From: Bilabrum cf. latius
Lineage: Eukaryota; Bigyra: Bicosoecida; Bigyra; Bicosoecida
DNA: 64,000 nucleotides
Direction of reading: 5' to 3'
NCBI GenBank assembly: GCA_965178125.1
Contig: OZ237771.1
Coordinates: forward strand, 496,001 to 560,000
Shown here: positions 24,791-36,410 of the stretch, piece after piece
How the letters are laid out: every line of letters starts with the position of its first letter
Position numbering within the stretch: the stretch's first letter is position 1
Notes under the pieces: model-generated
The model's database searches: none
What the model was told of the DNA's origin: nothing
Seen by the model: the letters and a program-made list of their open reading frames with translations, nothing else
Program-made: the position numbers and the translations under genes

Positions 24791-25088
24791 TTGACTCGGA
24801 ATATTTAAAAAAGGAAGCGCTCAGGAACGTTCATTAACATGTCTGAATTGGGGTATCATGTATCGTGTATGACAGTCTAATACTTGAATTTTCTGGATCA
24901 AAAAAAAGCTGATCGATACTGTATATACTATAGAAGATATGTGCGGTTGAAATCAGCGGATTTGAAGGTCAACTGGCCACGTGATCGTGACGAGTGCACC
25001 CACACATCTTGACGTGTAGTTTTGGGCGCGAATATTGAGAGTACTATTGAGATTTTGAAAGAACGAAAGATGCTTGTAGAATAAATAC

Positions 25089-28004
25089 TTAATCAACGCC
25101 ATGATGGGCGCAAATCGAGTCGAGGATAGATTGGCCAAATCCAGCAGGAGCACCCCGAGGTGCATGCTTCTAGACGACGTCTGCCATCTCCTTTGCAACC
25201 TCCTTCCAGCTGTCAACCTCATTCTAATCTTCAAGCCGCCGCCGCTTCTGCTCTTTACAAGACTCACATTGCCCACTGGCGGATGCAGCTTGGGCTGCTG
25301 GGTTTTCGCTTGCCTCAATCGTCGTGACAATGCCTTCGGCTGCAAATCGCTCCTCCAAGCGAGCTACCGATCCACCGACGCCTGCTGGTCTTTGCGCCCG
25401 GACTCGCTTCCGCTTTCGCTTTCCATTATGACCAATAATAACTGCTGTCTATCGCCCCGTAGAATGCACTGCAGCAAGCTCAGCAATGCGCGATCGTGAC
25501 TACTGCATCGATGCCACAGTTGGTGTACCACGCACCCGTTCACCCATCGCAGCCCGCTTTTTGCCTTCTGTGAAAGCATTCCTGCTGTCTTCAGCCTCAC
25601 TCCGAAGTGCTTTCAATGCGATCAGCTCAAGGGAATTCTCTGCGTTGGGGTGCTGCGCTGCCGCTGCAGCTGCTGTAGCGCTGCCCTCGGCAGTTGCTGG
25701 GCCCAACGTTGATGCTGTCGATGCAGAGACTGCGTACGATGATGGTAGTTGCGGCTGCGATGATGGACCGCCTACAGAATAGGATGCAAGTGCATGCAAA
25801 AGTGGGGCCTCTTCTCGGTTTAAACTCCACTGGAACGGAGACTAGTCGCACATGTACCTGATAGGCTGCGCAATGGTAGCAGGTCGGGCTGAGGACGTCT
25901 TGTACGCACTGTACGTTTCTCGCGGCAGTATCTTCTCAGGACATGGAGGAAACAGGCCATTGTCTGCGAATCCTCGTCGGATGTTTCCACGACCGATTAG
26001 CGCACCCCTCATGACGCTTGCGACCAGCCCCGGCAGGTAGCCCTCACCGGGGCCAGCATCACCCTCTAAGTCCTCCCACTCTGTGGGCTTTCCCTCTGCA
26101 GTATCTTTCTCCATTTGCTTTATATTGTTTAAAACACGCTATTCCTTTATCAGATCTGACACGTGGCGAACCTGCTCTCGCATGAATGCCTTCACCCCTG
26201 CGAAACCGTGGGTGTCAAGGGGCTGCTAGATGTCCGTCTAGTTCGGCGCAAGGAACAACAGCTCCATTCCGAAATGGTCTGCAATAGACTTCGCCAAGAC
26301 CTACTTATGAATACTTAAGTTGTCCATAACCACTACGAACGGGCATCGCCAAGTATCAAGGTATATCTCGGGGTCTGCAAACGGGGGCTCAGTTCCATTC
26401 GTCACAGCAAGCAGATTTGCCGCGACTGCGGCACTACGCTTCTCCTTGCGAAGCTCCCACGACCGGGCTCCTAACCTAAACATTAGATCAGCAAAGGTTC
26501 CACTATTTGAAAAGCATGAGTAGGTCGAAAAAAAGGAGGTATGCGGGAGCGTCGACCAGGCTCGTACGGCTGGGTCTTTGTGCAGGGTCAGACTCAGCTG
26601 CTGCGATGTTGGGATAGCTGCAACGCCTTCACTAACAAGAGCTCGTAGTTTGCACTTCAGTTCCCGAAGCTTATCTTTCCAATCTTGAACTTCATCGTCC
26701 TCATCTGAGTCCTCATCTTCATCACTGTCGTCAACATCGCTCGGGCTTCCAGCGTCTAGTTCTGCGACCAATCGGGACGCGATCCTGCTGCTACGACGAG
26801 GTCCACTCTGGGGTGCCTCCATACCGCTAGATGACGATGCAGCTGTTGATGCTCCAGCAGTTGATGCCGAAGGTGAAATTGCAGCATCCGAAGGGTTCTC
26901 ATCTTCTTCATCGCCTGAGACAACAGCTGAGTCTTCCCAAGACTCGATCTCCTCTGCAAGTGCATTTGCCCCCTCTGCCATAGCCTTCATTTCAGCCGTC
27001 ATTTTCTTGCCATTTTTGGTGTGAGAAAAGATAAACATTGAGCAAATCATTTTGTCACTTGATGAGACCACTGGAGTGTACGAACAATGCCTACCAGCAA
27101 ATTTAAGCGTGGATGTTCGATGCAGCCTCTTCAGGTAGTGGGGTCCGAACACCCGCACCAGTTTCTGCTCGAATTCAAAAATGGTCTCATCGAGGTTAAC
27201 AATGAAATCTGGATCCCATAATATATCATCGGGCTGCGGTATCTGCCACGATTCCTCGTTAAACGTGGTGTGCAGGGCTGCTGCAAGGGCAAGCAGCAAC
27301 TGGTAGTCGTTCAGCACCGTCGCGTTCGCTTGTCGAGTCGCAGAACGATTCTCCTCACGGCGTCGATGTATTCCAAACTTTCGCAAAGACTTCTTCTTAT
27401 ATCTGCGAACATACTCTGTCGATGCCGGTGCTGCTGCGTTGTCACCACGCTCGAACTGGGCAACGCGGCCGAACACTTCCTTCAACTCCTAGGTCGTGCA
27501 ACTGTCGTTTCCTATCGCTCGAGCCGAAATTACTTCAGATACAGCCGCTTCATGCCCGCGCTAGATAAGCAGCCGTCTATCCGGCACGTTGTTGCCAGTG
27601 GCTATGTCACTGGCTTTCTTTGCCCACCGGCCCAATGTACGATCAACGGGAATTTCGTCGGATTCAAACACTTCGCGAGCAATCTGCCGCATTTTACGAC
27701 TCTTTCTGCCTTCCACCTCATGGAAACGCTTTGCAAATGTCCAAGCTTTGGTTCTATCGGTTGTTTTGAGAACAGTAAACTCTGGCGGGGCCTCACTAGG
27801 CAGCACCGTGTGCTTTTTGTCGTGAACCAAAGCTTGCAGCCCAGACTCCCCCAATCGTAGTGATTTTTGAACGGTCTTTGCGGCCTGTGTTAGCATATGT
27901 ACCTTAGCATAGCTTCCATGCTCATTTCTAGCCTGATCCATACCTAATTCCACTGCAATCAACTGGTTTATAGCTAACACGACAAGATGTGTGGGTACAC
28001 TCAT
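25089..28004 (-). CDS. DDE transposase, pogo/Tc1-mariner-like
   Basis: The frame from ATG 28004 to TAA 25089-25091 encodes 971 residues and reads through about ten TAG codons. The N-terminal 200 residues are basic and helical (HTH-like; QAAKTVQKSLRLGESGLQAL, YKKKSLRKFG). The first catalytic Asp lies in DFIVNLDETIFEFEQ (about residue 270), the second in CPFVVVMDNLSIHK (about residue 558) and the third in the QPLDTHGFAGVKAF block (about residue 593). The order and the LAPN...TDI...QPLD motif match DDE superfamily-1 (pogo/Tigger-type) transposases. About 120 acidic/Ser residues are inserted between the first two catalytic residues, and the C-terminal 350 residues are a low-complexity tail, so it is larger than typical pogo transposases. 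All catalytic residues and the frame are intact, so the element may be autonomous. Confidence 0.85.
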
Positions 28005-28012
28005 CACACTTG

Positions 28013-28042
28013 CTACACGACAAGATCTGTGGGGTCACGGAT
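28013..28042 (-). repeat. Right terminal inverted repeat of the DNA transposon
   Basis: This is the exact inverted partner of 24761-24790. It is followed inward, after four bases, by a second related repeat (27974-28008) that also contains the transposase start codon. Confidence 0.9.
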
Positions 28043-28229
28043 CGTGCTTGTGACCCCCCGTTCAGCGGCTACGACAAATTTAAATAAACTCAAGCGAGCA
28101 AATATGAACAACTGCCTTCCTGTCTGCGCGGCACGGTTGGATCCCATGGGATCCGAGACTGGTCATGAGAAAGCATCCACAATCCGGCTATAGCCTATAC
28201 TGGGTACGAGAGCTAGACAAGCAAACAAT

Positions 28230-31200
28230 TCACAGCTGCGGCTCCGTCGGCAGAGTCACCCGCACGTCGCTCCCCACCACGAGCTTCTCCTCGCCCCTCT
28301 CCTCCCCCACCGCCTGCAGAGCGAGGCCGTGCTCGTTGGCCAGGTGCAGCAGGGACAGAAAGAAGAAGTGCACGCCCACCTGTCCCCCCACCCGAGGCTC
28401 CAGCGCCTCCATGGCCCCGTGCAGAGACACTTCCTGCCCCTCCTGCCCCGCCTTGACCTTGGCCACGTGCTGCGTCCCCATCACGCTGTCACTCGACTGC
28501 GCCTCCAGGTCCCCACCCGCCCCCAGCTCGGAGCCAACGTGACCCCACACCTCCTCCTTCAGCCGCCGCACGTCCACCCGCTTCGCTCGGCGGGCATACC
28601 CCACCTTGACGTCAGCCACGTCACGGTCGGGAGCCAGCAGAGCCGCCCCACCCACCGTGAGACCGTTGCCGGCTTCGTCACCGCCAAAAGCAGCCCCGCC
28701 GAAACCAACGCCACCGCCGCTCCCCGCGGCTCCGAAGCCTGCGCCCACGTCGTCCTCGAATCCGCCCCCGATCCCGCCCATGTCGGCATCCCCAAAGCCC
28801 CCGCCGAACCCACCGTCATCATCCTCCTCCCCACCACCACCACCGCCTCCAAAGGAAGCCGCAGCGGCACGCGGCACCACTGCAACGAGACCACCGAACG
28901 CACGGGCCCCCGCCCCCACACCCCCTGAGGGACCCCCGCCCGCGAGGACAGCCCAGTGCGCCAGCGGCCACACCCGCACCACGGGCCGCAGGGCCAGCCG
29001 CCACAGCCGGGCCGCCGCCGCCCGCGCCGCATGTGCCGCCGCCCCACCAGACATCCACTCGGCCCCCATGCCAGCGTCGCCTCCCCCATCTAAATCCGCG
29101 CCGTCCCCCGCACCCCCTCCCGCCGCGATCAGCACCGGCGCAGGGGGCAGGCAGTGGGCACTGGGGCCCAGCTCCAGGGCGCGGCGGAGGGACGGGCCAG
29201 ACAGCTAAGTTCCGCTAGCGCGCGGCGCCAGAGCAAGCCGTGGGTCGTCCGCAGCGGGCGCTTCCTCTGAGAAATCCAAGTAGAACTTCTCCCGGGTTCG
29301 AGACCCGGTGCTGCTCTTTTTCTCCTAGCCCATCGCACCGTCCCCTGCCCCCGCGCCTGCCTGGGTCCCCTTGCCTTTGCCCCTGCCTCTGCCTCGCATC
29401 CTCCACTGCGCCGCCCCCCCAGCTGCCCACCCCTGCAGCGACGCCACCGCCGCCAGCCTGGCAGGATCCAGGTATCCATACTCGCCGGCGCTCACCATCT
29501 GCTGCCCCTGCTGCTGCTGCCCCTGTTGCCCCACTGCCTGTCCTGAGGGGCCGCCCATCGAGGTTGCAGCCGCAAAGTCCGCACCCCCTCCCGCCGGCAT
29601 GGCAGCTGCGTCGAATGCCGCCTGCAGCTTGAGCCCCATCGCACCGCCCACCCCCGACCCCGCCCCTGATCCCATACCATCGCCCCCACCCTCCTCCCCA
29701 TCGATGCCACCTTGACTTCCAGCGCCTGAAGCACCTGTTCCCTCCTCATCGAAGCCCACATCGTCCTCGAATCCGCCCCCGATCCCGCCCATGTCGGCAT
29801 CCCCGAAGCCCCCGCCGAACCCACCGTCATCATCGTCCTCCCCACCACCACTCCCGCCTCCAAAGGACACCGCTGCCACGCCCTCCGTCGGCCCAGCCCC
29901 GGCCCTAGCCCCGCTCCCCGGCGCCTGCAACCCCCCGTCAGCCCCGGCCCCCGGCCCCACCCTCGGCATGCGAGACCTGCTTCGCCTCGAGGTGCGGGCC
30001 GTGAGAGCCCCGGTGAGGGCACCCTTGCGGCGGCCAGTGGTGGGGCGGTTCGGGGCCACACCGGCGATGACCCCATGCTGGGGGGTGGTCGCGGAGGGGG
30101 TCCCGGGGACACCCCCCCCAATCCCCGCCCCTCCTGTCCCAGCCGCAGCTGAAACTGGAGGGGCGGGGGCCTCGATGGAGGCTGAGAGCGAGTCCAGCAC
30201 ACCACCACCACCGCCGCCACCCATCCCCATCCCCATGTCGTCGTCCTCGAAGCCGTCGTACCCGAATTCGTCCTCATCACACCCAAAGCAGCCGCCGCCA
30301 CTACCGCCATCTTCCTCTGCACCATCTGCCTTGTCCTAAGCGCCGTCTTGGCCCGATGGCCCCCCAGCACCAGCCCCACCCCCCTCGCCCTTGTCCCCTT
30401 TCCCAGGCCCCTCCAGCCCCAGCGCGAACTGCACCCCCTGCTCCCTGTCCTCCTCGCCGAACACGCCGCCCTCACCGGCATCTGCACCACCGTGCGATGC
30501 ACCACCCTTCCCCCTCCCGGCCCCAGCGGCAGCCCTTGCTCCACCCCCGGCGCCGATCCCAGCTCCGTCCAGCGCGTCGTCACGCGCGCACAGCCGCCTT
30601 AGCGACCCCCCCGCCCGCCGCAGATCCACGTACAAAGCCCCGATCCCGGGGGCGACCTTTAGGCTCCGGATGGCCGCCTCGGCCCCCTCGGCCGTGAGAT
30701 CGTCGTCGTCCCCTGCACCGACGTGCACTGCACCTCCCTGGGCAGAGTCACACAGCTCCTCGGTCTCGGCGTCTGCTTGCGCGGCGCCGGCTGCGGAACC
30801 CTCTCTCGCAGCCCGCAAGATCTCCTTCACGGCGTCGTCCACGGGCACGGGGGCGCCCCACGCCTCCGTCATCGCACTCGTCACGCGGGCAGCCCCCTCC
30901 CCCTGGGCGTCGAAGGCTGGGGCGCCCCCCTCGCTGGCCCTCAGCTGCGCCGCCAGCAGCCCCCTGGCCCCTCCCTCGTCGAAACTCCTCGCCATGCGGT
31001 GGAACTGGGGGCCCACCGCGGCCTCCAGGTCCAGCGCATCGGCTGTGATGGCTCGCGCCTGTGCCAGCGTCGAGGCCCCGCCCCTTCGGACCCGGAGCCT
31101 GCGCCTGCGGGCGGCCTCCCTGTCCCCCTCCTCCTCCTCGTCCCCGCTGTCCCCTGCCCCTCCCCCCGGCTGCATGCTCTTGCCCGCCCTGGCCCTGGCG

Positions 31201-32069
31201 AGTGCCTCCAGCACCCTGAACGAGGAGGACCAGGTGTCGTCCACCCGGTGAGAGTAGATCTGCACTGAGGCGTCCAGCGTGCACGAGGCCCGCTGGAAAT
31301 CAGTCCCCAGGATGCTGCTCGCCTGGGCCCCCGCGGCGCCGCCGATGCCCACCGTGGGCTATGTCTGGTCACTGATCGCCTGACCTTGGCCGCCACTGGG
31401 TGTCTGATTCTTCTGCGGCTCGTCCCCGGCCCCCCCGATGATGGAGTCCATGTGGTCGATGAGCGGCAGGCTCCACGTGTTCTTCGCGTTGATTTTCTGC
31501 GGGTGCAACACGGCAAGTCTTTACATATGAAGACAGTGCAGATGATTAGCGCGTAGTAAACGTCGCGATAGAGGACATGAGGCGACGGCAACACAGAGGA
31601 TGCAGGCAGGTGCTGGTTGCGAGAGTTGCACGGCTCCCAGGGCCCTCACATTTTCTGTGGACAGCTTGAGAACGCGAGAATACATGTCTTGCAGCTCAGC
31701 TGAATTTACAGCAGGCGCTGCGCTGTTCGCACCACCCATGGAGGCCCGAAGCTTCCTGCGCGGGCTGCTGCCTGGGACGCGCTTGCCAGACTGTCTCCGA
31801 GCCGGACTTCTGGATGCCGCGGCAGCCTGGTCCGCTGCCTCCAGGAGTGACCGTTTCGTAGCTCCAAGCAGACTCTTTCGCTTGCGAGATCCGCCCAGAC
31901 CCCCTCCGATTAGGCTAGATTCACGGCGGTTGCCTTTGGTGACCGGAGCCGGACTCAGAGCCATCGAGCCGTCGTCAAAGTCGCTATCTGAATCATCCGC
32001 ACTTGCAAGCAGAGGGCCTCGTTTAGAAATTGCAAGACTTTTGCGTCCTTTACCGCCCCGGGACGGCAT
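28230..32069 (-). CDS. NCAPH: Condensin complex subunit 2 (CAP-H / Barren)
   Basis: Exon 1 (32069-31650) starts MPSRGGKGRKSLAISK and ends LKLSTEN; the donor is GTGAGG. Exon 2 (31496-28230) opens KINAKNTWSLPLIDHMDSII and continues FQRASCTLDASVQIYSHRVD, the signature of the kleisin CAP-H. The C terminus has YARRAKRVDVRRLKEEVW and FFFLSLLHLANEHGLAL, the Barren winged-helix that contacts the SMC head. In-frame TAGs occur at about 31361, 30336, 29325 and 29207; the stop is TGA 28230-28232. The product (1,228 residues; family about 740) bridges SMC2/SMC4 in condensin I during chromosome compaction. The central region is expanded by acidic Gly-rich linkers and contains two copies of the peptide GGFGGGFGDADMGGIGGGFE (28741-28810 and 29760-29835). 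The gene is divergent from FIP1. Confidence 0.93.
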
Positions 32070-32374
32070 TTCGGTGGTATACTGTACTTGCAAACGGTCG
32101 TGAACCGGCGTATGTCGGATTTCGATAGGAATAGCACGTTACACGTTTCAGACGTGTGGATTCGTTTAGATTGCTCCATTTAACGGGCCTCCACCGCAAT
32201 AATCCTTCTAAAGCATCAACGGTGTGCTCATAGTGTCGTACACGCCACGTTTTGACTCTTGTGTAGGTGCTCTTAATTGCTCTTGACTGCTTGAAGGGGA
32301 CAAGAAGAGCAAGCGGACTGCTCCTCACGGCAGCGGATTGGACAAACTGATTCAATTGCGTTCAGTTGGCAAGT
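32070..32374. promoter_or_regulatory. Shared spacer between divergent CAP-H and FIP1 genes
   Basis: Only 305 bp separate the two start codons, so both promoters must lie here or overlap the genes. The spacer is AT-richer than the flanking coding DNA. No specific element is identified. Confidence 0.5.
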
Positions 32375-34957
32375 ATGGCTGTTCCAGGGCTAGATATGGA
32401 CGATGGCGTCGGTGGCTTGCCACCTGGCCTGGATGGAGGCGCAGGTGGCGGCATCCCTGGCCTGGATGCTGGGGGCCAGCAAACAGGTGCCGTGGATGAG
32501 GGCTACGGGCGCATCGAAGGCGCGCCTGCATCCAATGGATCCGCTCCTATGTATTCTTCCTCATCGTCGTCCGGCGGCATCCCGGGCCTGGCTCCCCCAG
32601 GAGGCGAGCATCCGCACGATTCTCAGCAGAGCGCCATGGACCAGCTTGCCGCCATGGGCTTCGGGGGGGCAGCGGCTGCCTCGGGGGCAGACGATGGCGG
32701 CGTGCAGGTGGAACTGGGCGGACGCTCCATGACGGCGCGCAGGTACGCCCAGCAGGCACAGGCGCGGCAGGCCGCTGCCCAGCAGCAGGCAATGGACCAG
32801 GCCGCGGCAGGGGACGCCGGAGCGGCTGCCATGCTGGCGCAGGCACAGGGGGGCGCCGCGCATTACGGTTCCGCACAGGGTGCTCTCATGGGCCGCGGGC
32901 TGATGATGGGCGGCCCGGGGCAGCCTGGTGGGCCTGGCGCCGCCATGGGCGGGATGATGATGATGGGGGCGGGGGTGGGGGCCTACGGTGCGGGGGGCGG
33001 GTTTCTGCGCGCTGGGCCGGGGGAGGTGCCCGACGAACGTTCGGTGGATCTGCAGGCCGCCGCGACGGAGATGCCGAACGCCGCGGGGCCCTACCGCCGG
33101 CCCCGGGACGGCCAGTGGGTGACGAGGGGCGGATTGCTGCTGCAGAAGGGGGCTGTGCTGCCCGCCCCCAGCAGAGGGAGCGCCTTTGACGCCTATGCAG
33201 AGCCCAGGGACGTGGCGGGTCAGGCCCCCTGGAGACCGGTGGGTGCCCCTGAGGGTGGTCGGGGTCAGGCCCCCGGCTCGTTCTTCAACTACGGGATGGA
33301 GGAGGACACGTGGAGGTACTACGCCGCCTAGCAGAGGAGGGTCCGCGGGGAGCTCGAGGAGGCGGTGGAGGCGAGGAGGAGGCTGGCCCTGGGGCAGGCC
33401 CCTCAGAGGAGGAGGGCGGCAGCCCGCGGGGTGGAGGCCGCCATGCGTTGGTGGGCCGAGGAGGCTGGGCACGAGGGGGCGAGGGGGGCTCTGGAGGAGG
33501 CGGAGATGGGGCTGCCGGTGCTGCCCCCGAGGCTGCAGGGGTGGACGGAGCCGCCCCCTGACCCCAAAATGGGGGAAGGACATGCCAAGGGTGTGGGGTC
33601 GGGCGTGGGCGCGGGTCAGGGTCCCATGGAGGGGGGTGGCTCGACCCCGACCCCGACCCCAGCGCCTGTGCCTGTGCCGGCGAGCGGGCTTGTGGCCGAG
33701 ATGCTGGCGGTGGCACGGGGGGAGGAGGTGCCGGGTGGGCGGGGGAGGGGGAGGGGGAGGGGGCGAGGGCAGGGAAGGGGCAGGGATCGGTGGCAGGAGG
33801 ATGAGTTTGGTGGCAGGGGCAGGGGCAGGGGGGGCGGTAGGGGGCGGAGAGGGGGTGGGCTCGTGGTGGAGATCGGAGGGGGGGTTGGGGGGGGAGATGG
33901 GGCGGAGAGGGAGGGGGGGGCAGGGGGAGTGGGGGGGCAGAGCAATTCACCTGCAACGTACGGGGGCAGGGGCGCTCCAGATGGTTCCCCGCGGACATAT
34001 GGGGGCACGGAGGCTCCCGGGGCGGGGTCAAGCACGTACGGGGGGGGCGATGCGCCACCCCGCTCGTGGAGCAGGAATGATTCCGAGTCCACGCCGCGTG
34101 CGGGTTAGCCCCGAGGGGCAAATAGGGGTCCGGCTGTCCGTCACTCGCGGTCCCCTAGCGAGGGGGGTGGGGGACCCCCGGGTGGGGGCAGGGACTGGGA
34201 TAGGGGACCAACTTCTAGGAACGAGCGGTCGCGGGACGGGGGCCGGGGGGCGAGCCGGGATCGTGCGGAGAGGGGGGAGCGCTGGGAGGAGCGGCGGGGC
34301 CCGAGCCGGGATCGTGCGGAGAGGGGGGAGCGCTGGGAGGAGCGGCGGGGCCCGAGCCGGGATCGTGCGGAGAGGGGGGAGCGCTGGGAGGAGCGGCGGG
34401 GCCCGAGCCGGGATCGTGCGGAGAGGGGGGAGCGCTGGGAGGAGCGGCAGGGCCCAAGCCGGGATCGTGCGGAGAGGGGGGAGCGCTTGGAGGAGCGGCG
34501 GGGCCCGAGCCGGGATCGTGCGGAGAGGGGGGAGCGCTGGGAGGAGCGGCGGGGCCCGAGCCGGGATCGTGCGGAGAGGGGGGAGCGCTGGGAGGAGCGG
34601 CGGGGAGATGTGGGGGCGGGTCGCGACCGTTCGGCTGGTAGGCGAGGCGGGGGAGGGGGCGAGGGGCGGTCTCGTGGCGGGGGGTTGCGGGTGGAGATGG
34701 ACGACGATGATAGGCCGCGGCGGGGGGGGGGTGGGGGTGGGGGTGAGAGGCATGGGGGAGGGCGGTCGAGGGGGGGGGGGGCGCCGCAAACGGAGGCGGA
34801 GGTGATATTGGCAACAGTTGGATATTGGCGACGGTTGGATACCGCAGTCTGGTTTCGTCCGGCATTTTGTTCCAACCAATGGGACGCGAACGAACGAACA
34901 AGCCGAGCACGCGCACCCCGATTTCCGAGCCATCATCACACCCAGATCATCAGATGA
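32375..34957 (+). CDS. FIP1: Pre-mRNA 3'-end-processing factor FIP1 (CPSF subunit)
   Basis: The FIP1 motif is at about residues 285-325: QAPWRPVGAPEGG...FFNYGMEEDTWRYYAA, then TAG (33329-33331), then QRRVR. FIP1 links poly(A) polymerase to the cleavage and polyadenylation complex and binds U-rich RNA. The N terminus is acidic and Gly-rich with GIPGL repeats, as in FIP1 proteins. The C-terminal half is RG- and RD/RE-rich, ending in seven tandem copies of the 17-residue unit SRDRAERGERWEERRGP, similar in composition to the RD tail of animal FIP1L1. The start is ATG 32375. The frame runs through TAG at 33329 and 34106 to TGA 34955-34957 (860 residues); the last ~50 residues look less coding-like, and a 3' intron near 34800 cannot be excluded. 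Confidence 0.88.
34255..34611 (+). repeat. 51-bp tandem repeat, seven copies, in FIP1
   Basis: The unit contains gatcgtgcggagagggg and recurs at 34258, 34309, 34360, 34411, 34462, 34513 and 34564. Copies are nearly identical; the fourth and fifth carry single changes (gcggcagggcccaag, gcttggagg). It is translated in frame as SRDRAERGERWEERRGP. Confidence 0.92.
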
Positions 34958-35078
34958 TCATCCCTTTGGCCATGCCCACCCAGACGGTGAAAACAAAAGA
35001 AACTCCCTCCAGATTCAAGGAAATTAAAAGAACGGTTGAGAATTTCGGATCAGAGCTGAAGCTTCGGCAGCCACAGCA

Positions 35079-36228
35079 ATGCAGCGGCTTCGTTGGCTCC
35101 ATCAAATCCAGTTGAAGGCGAAGACACAGGGAGTATGTGAAAGGGCAGTGTTCCTCTCTGTGCGAGCATTGGTGCAAGCCCACCATGCTCCACTAGCATC
35201 GTCTCGTCATCTCGCAAGTTTGCAGTTGCGACGCTGTGTTACTCCGACTCGGAGTGCCAGATCGATTGCCTATCAAGCACGAGTCTACATTCATAAATCA
35301 TTTTGCACGAGTAGTATGGCCGCCGTGAGAACATAGATGGCTGTCATTGTCTTCTTTCATAAAATATGCAGCTTTTATCTATTATCCGAGTTGACTTTAA
35401 GTGCGTTGTGACTACCTCGCGCAGGCAGGTAGCGATGTTACAGCACTGGAAGCAATGTACAGCTCGGATGTTGCCACTGAATACAACAAGATGATGTCCA
35501 AAGGGAAAGAATGGGAAGACATCAAAGCGGCAGCTGCTCAGATGACCAAGCACGCCCCAAAGGAAGGAGTGTTTGTCGATACAAGCACTGGGACGGGACA
35601 GCTGCTGCAGGCTCTGAGAGCATTGGACAAGACGCGTGTGCTGATCGGCGCGGACATCTCAGCAGATATGCTGAGAGCAGCCAAGTCGAACTGCTCCACA
35701 GCGTTTACGATTCAAGGCGACATGCGAGCGCTCAGTCTGGCCGAGATCCGCTCAGCTGCTTCGGACGAGGAGGCGCGAGTGGCCGGGATCGTATCGATGT
35801 TTGCGCTGCATCACGTGTCAGAAGCAGAGGCAAAATCGTGCATTATCAGCTGGGGCGGCATGCTGGCGGAGGGAGGTGTGCTGCTGCTGGGTCTATGGGA
35901 GGGCGAGGGGCAGATGTCCAGCTGGGAGGAGGAAGGCGGGACGGAGGCTCTAAAGGGGGCGGGCCAAGACGGGGATGCGGGAAACAGCGAGCACACAGGG
36001 CCTAAGGTGGATGGAGATGACAGGGCAGCGAGCAGTGGTGCATCAGGATCAGGTGCAGGCGACGGGTCATCCGAAGCGGCACCCGCACAGCCACCCATGT
36101 TCAAGTGGCCCGAGGCATCCGTCCGCGCTTGGGTGGCGGAGGCCGGACTGGAGGTCGTGGAGGCGAAGCAGAAGGACGACGAGTTCGGCAACACGTTGAA
36201 GCTGGTAGCACGGAAGCCAATTGTATAA
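35079..36228 (+). CDS. Class I SAM-dependent methyltransferase, probably organelle-targeted
   Basis: Exon 1 (35079-35324) begins MQRLRWLHQIQLKAKTQ and is rich in Arg, Ser and Ala with almost no acids, as expected of a mitochondrial or plastid presequence (inference). The donor is GTGAGA and the acceptor cgcgcag; exon 2 runs 35425-36228 and ends in TAA. The catalytic part has motif I FVDTSTGTGQLLQAL, LIGADISADMLRAA (the acidic ribose-binding position), QGDMRALSL and VSMFALHHVSEAEA, the Rossmann methyltransferase order. The substrate cannot be told from sequence. A disordered Gly/Ser stretch (about residues 230-300) separates these from the terminal strand GNTLKLVARK. The length of 349 residues is ordinary. 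Exon 1 is inferred from phase and composition. Confidence 0.75.
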
Positions 36229-36410
36229 AAGTTTGGGCCAATTGGGCGGGGGATCCGATACTTTGTGAAATTAGCTTGGGCCAGTTTTTGCGATTGTACC
36301 GTGTTAAAATTGGTTTCTTCTCACCCCGCCCGTTTGAAACCAAGTAGCCAGCCTACACCAAGCATCTTTGTGTGTTGCCACGAGTTCTTGGCTGACGAGA
36401 TTGTCAAGTC

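Larger units (their letters stand above)
24761..28042. mobile_element. DNA transposon with exact 30-bp terminal inverted repeats (Tc1/mariner-pogo-like)
   Basis: The left end at 24761-24790 (atccgtgaccccacagatct...) is repeated exactly in inverted orientation at 28013-28042. Inside these are second, related inverted repeats at 24987-25019 and 27974-28008 (gtgacgagtgcacccacaca against gtgatgagtgtacccacaca). Between the ends lies a single minus-strand transposase ORF. A TA precedes the left end (24760-24761) but the right end is followed by TC, so a clean TA duplication is not visible. The element lies 25 bp after the VPS11 stop codon and about 190 bp before the CAP-H stop codon. Confidence 0.88.

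Noticed and set aside
29280-29305. A tRNA T-arm/B-box-like sequence (cgggttcgagacccg) on the plus strand, considered as part of a tRNA, possibly the UAG suppressor tRNA
   Set aside because: No acceptor stem, A box or anticodon arm can be folded around it, and it lies inside the CAP-H coding frame on the other strand.
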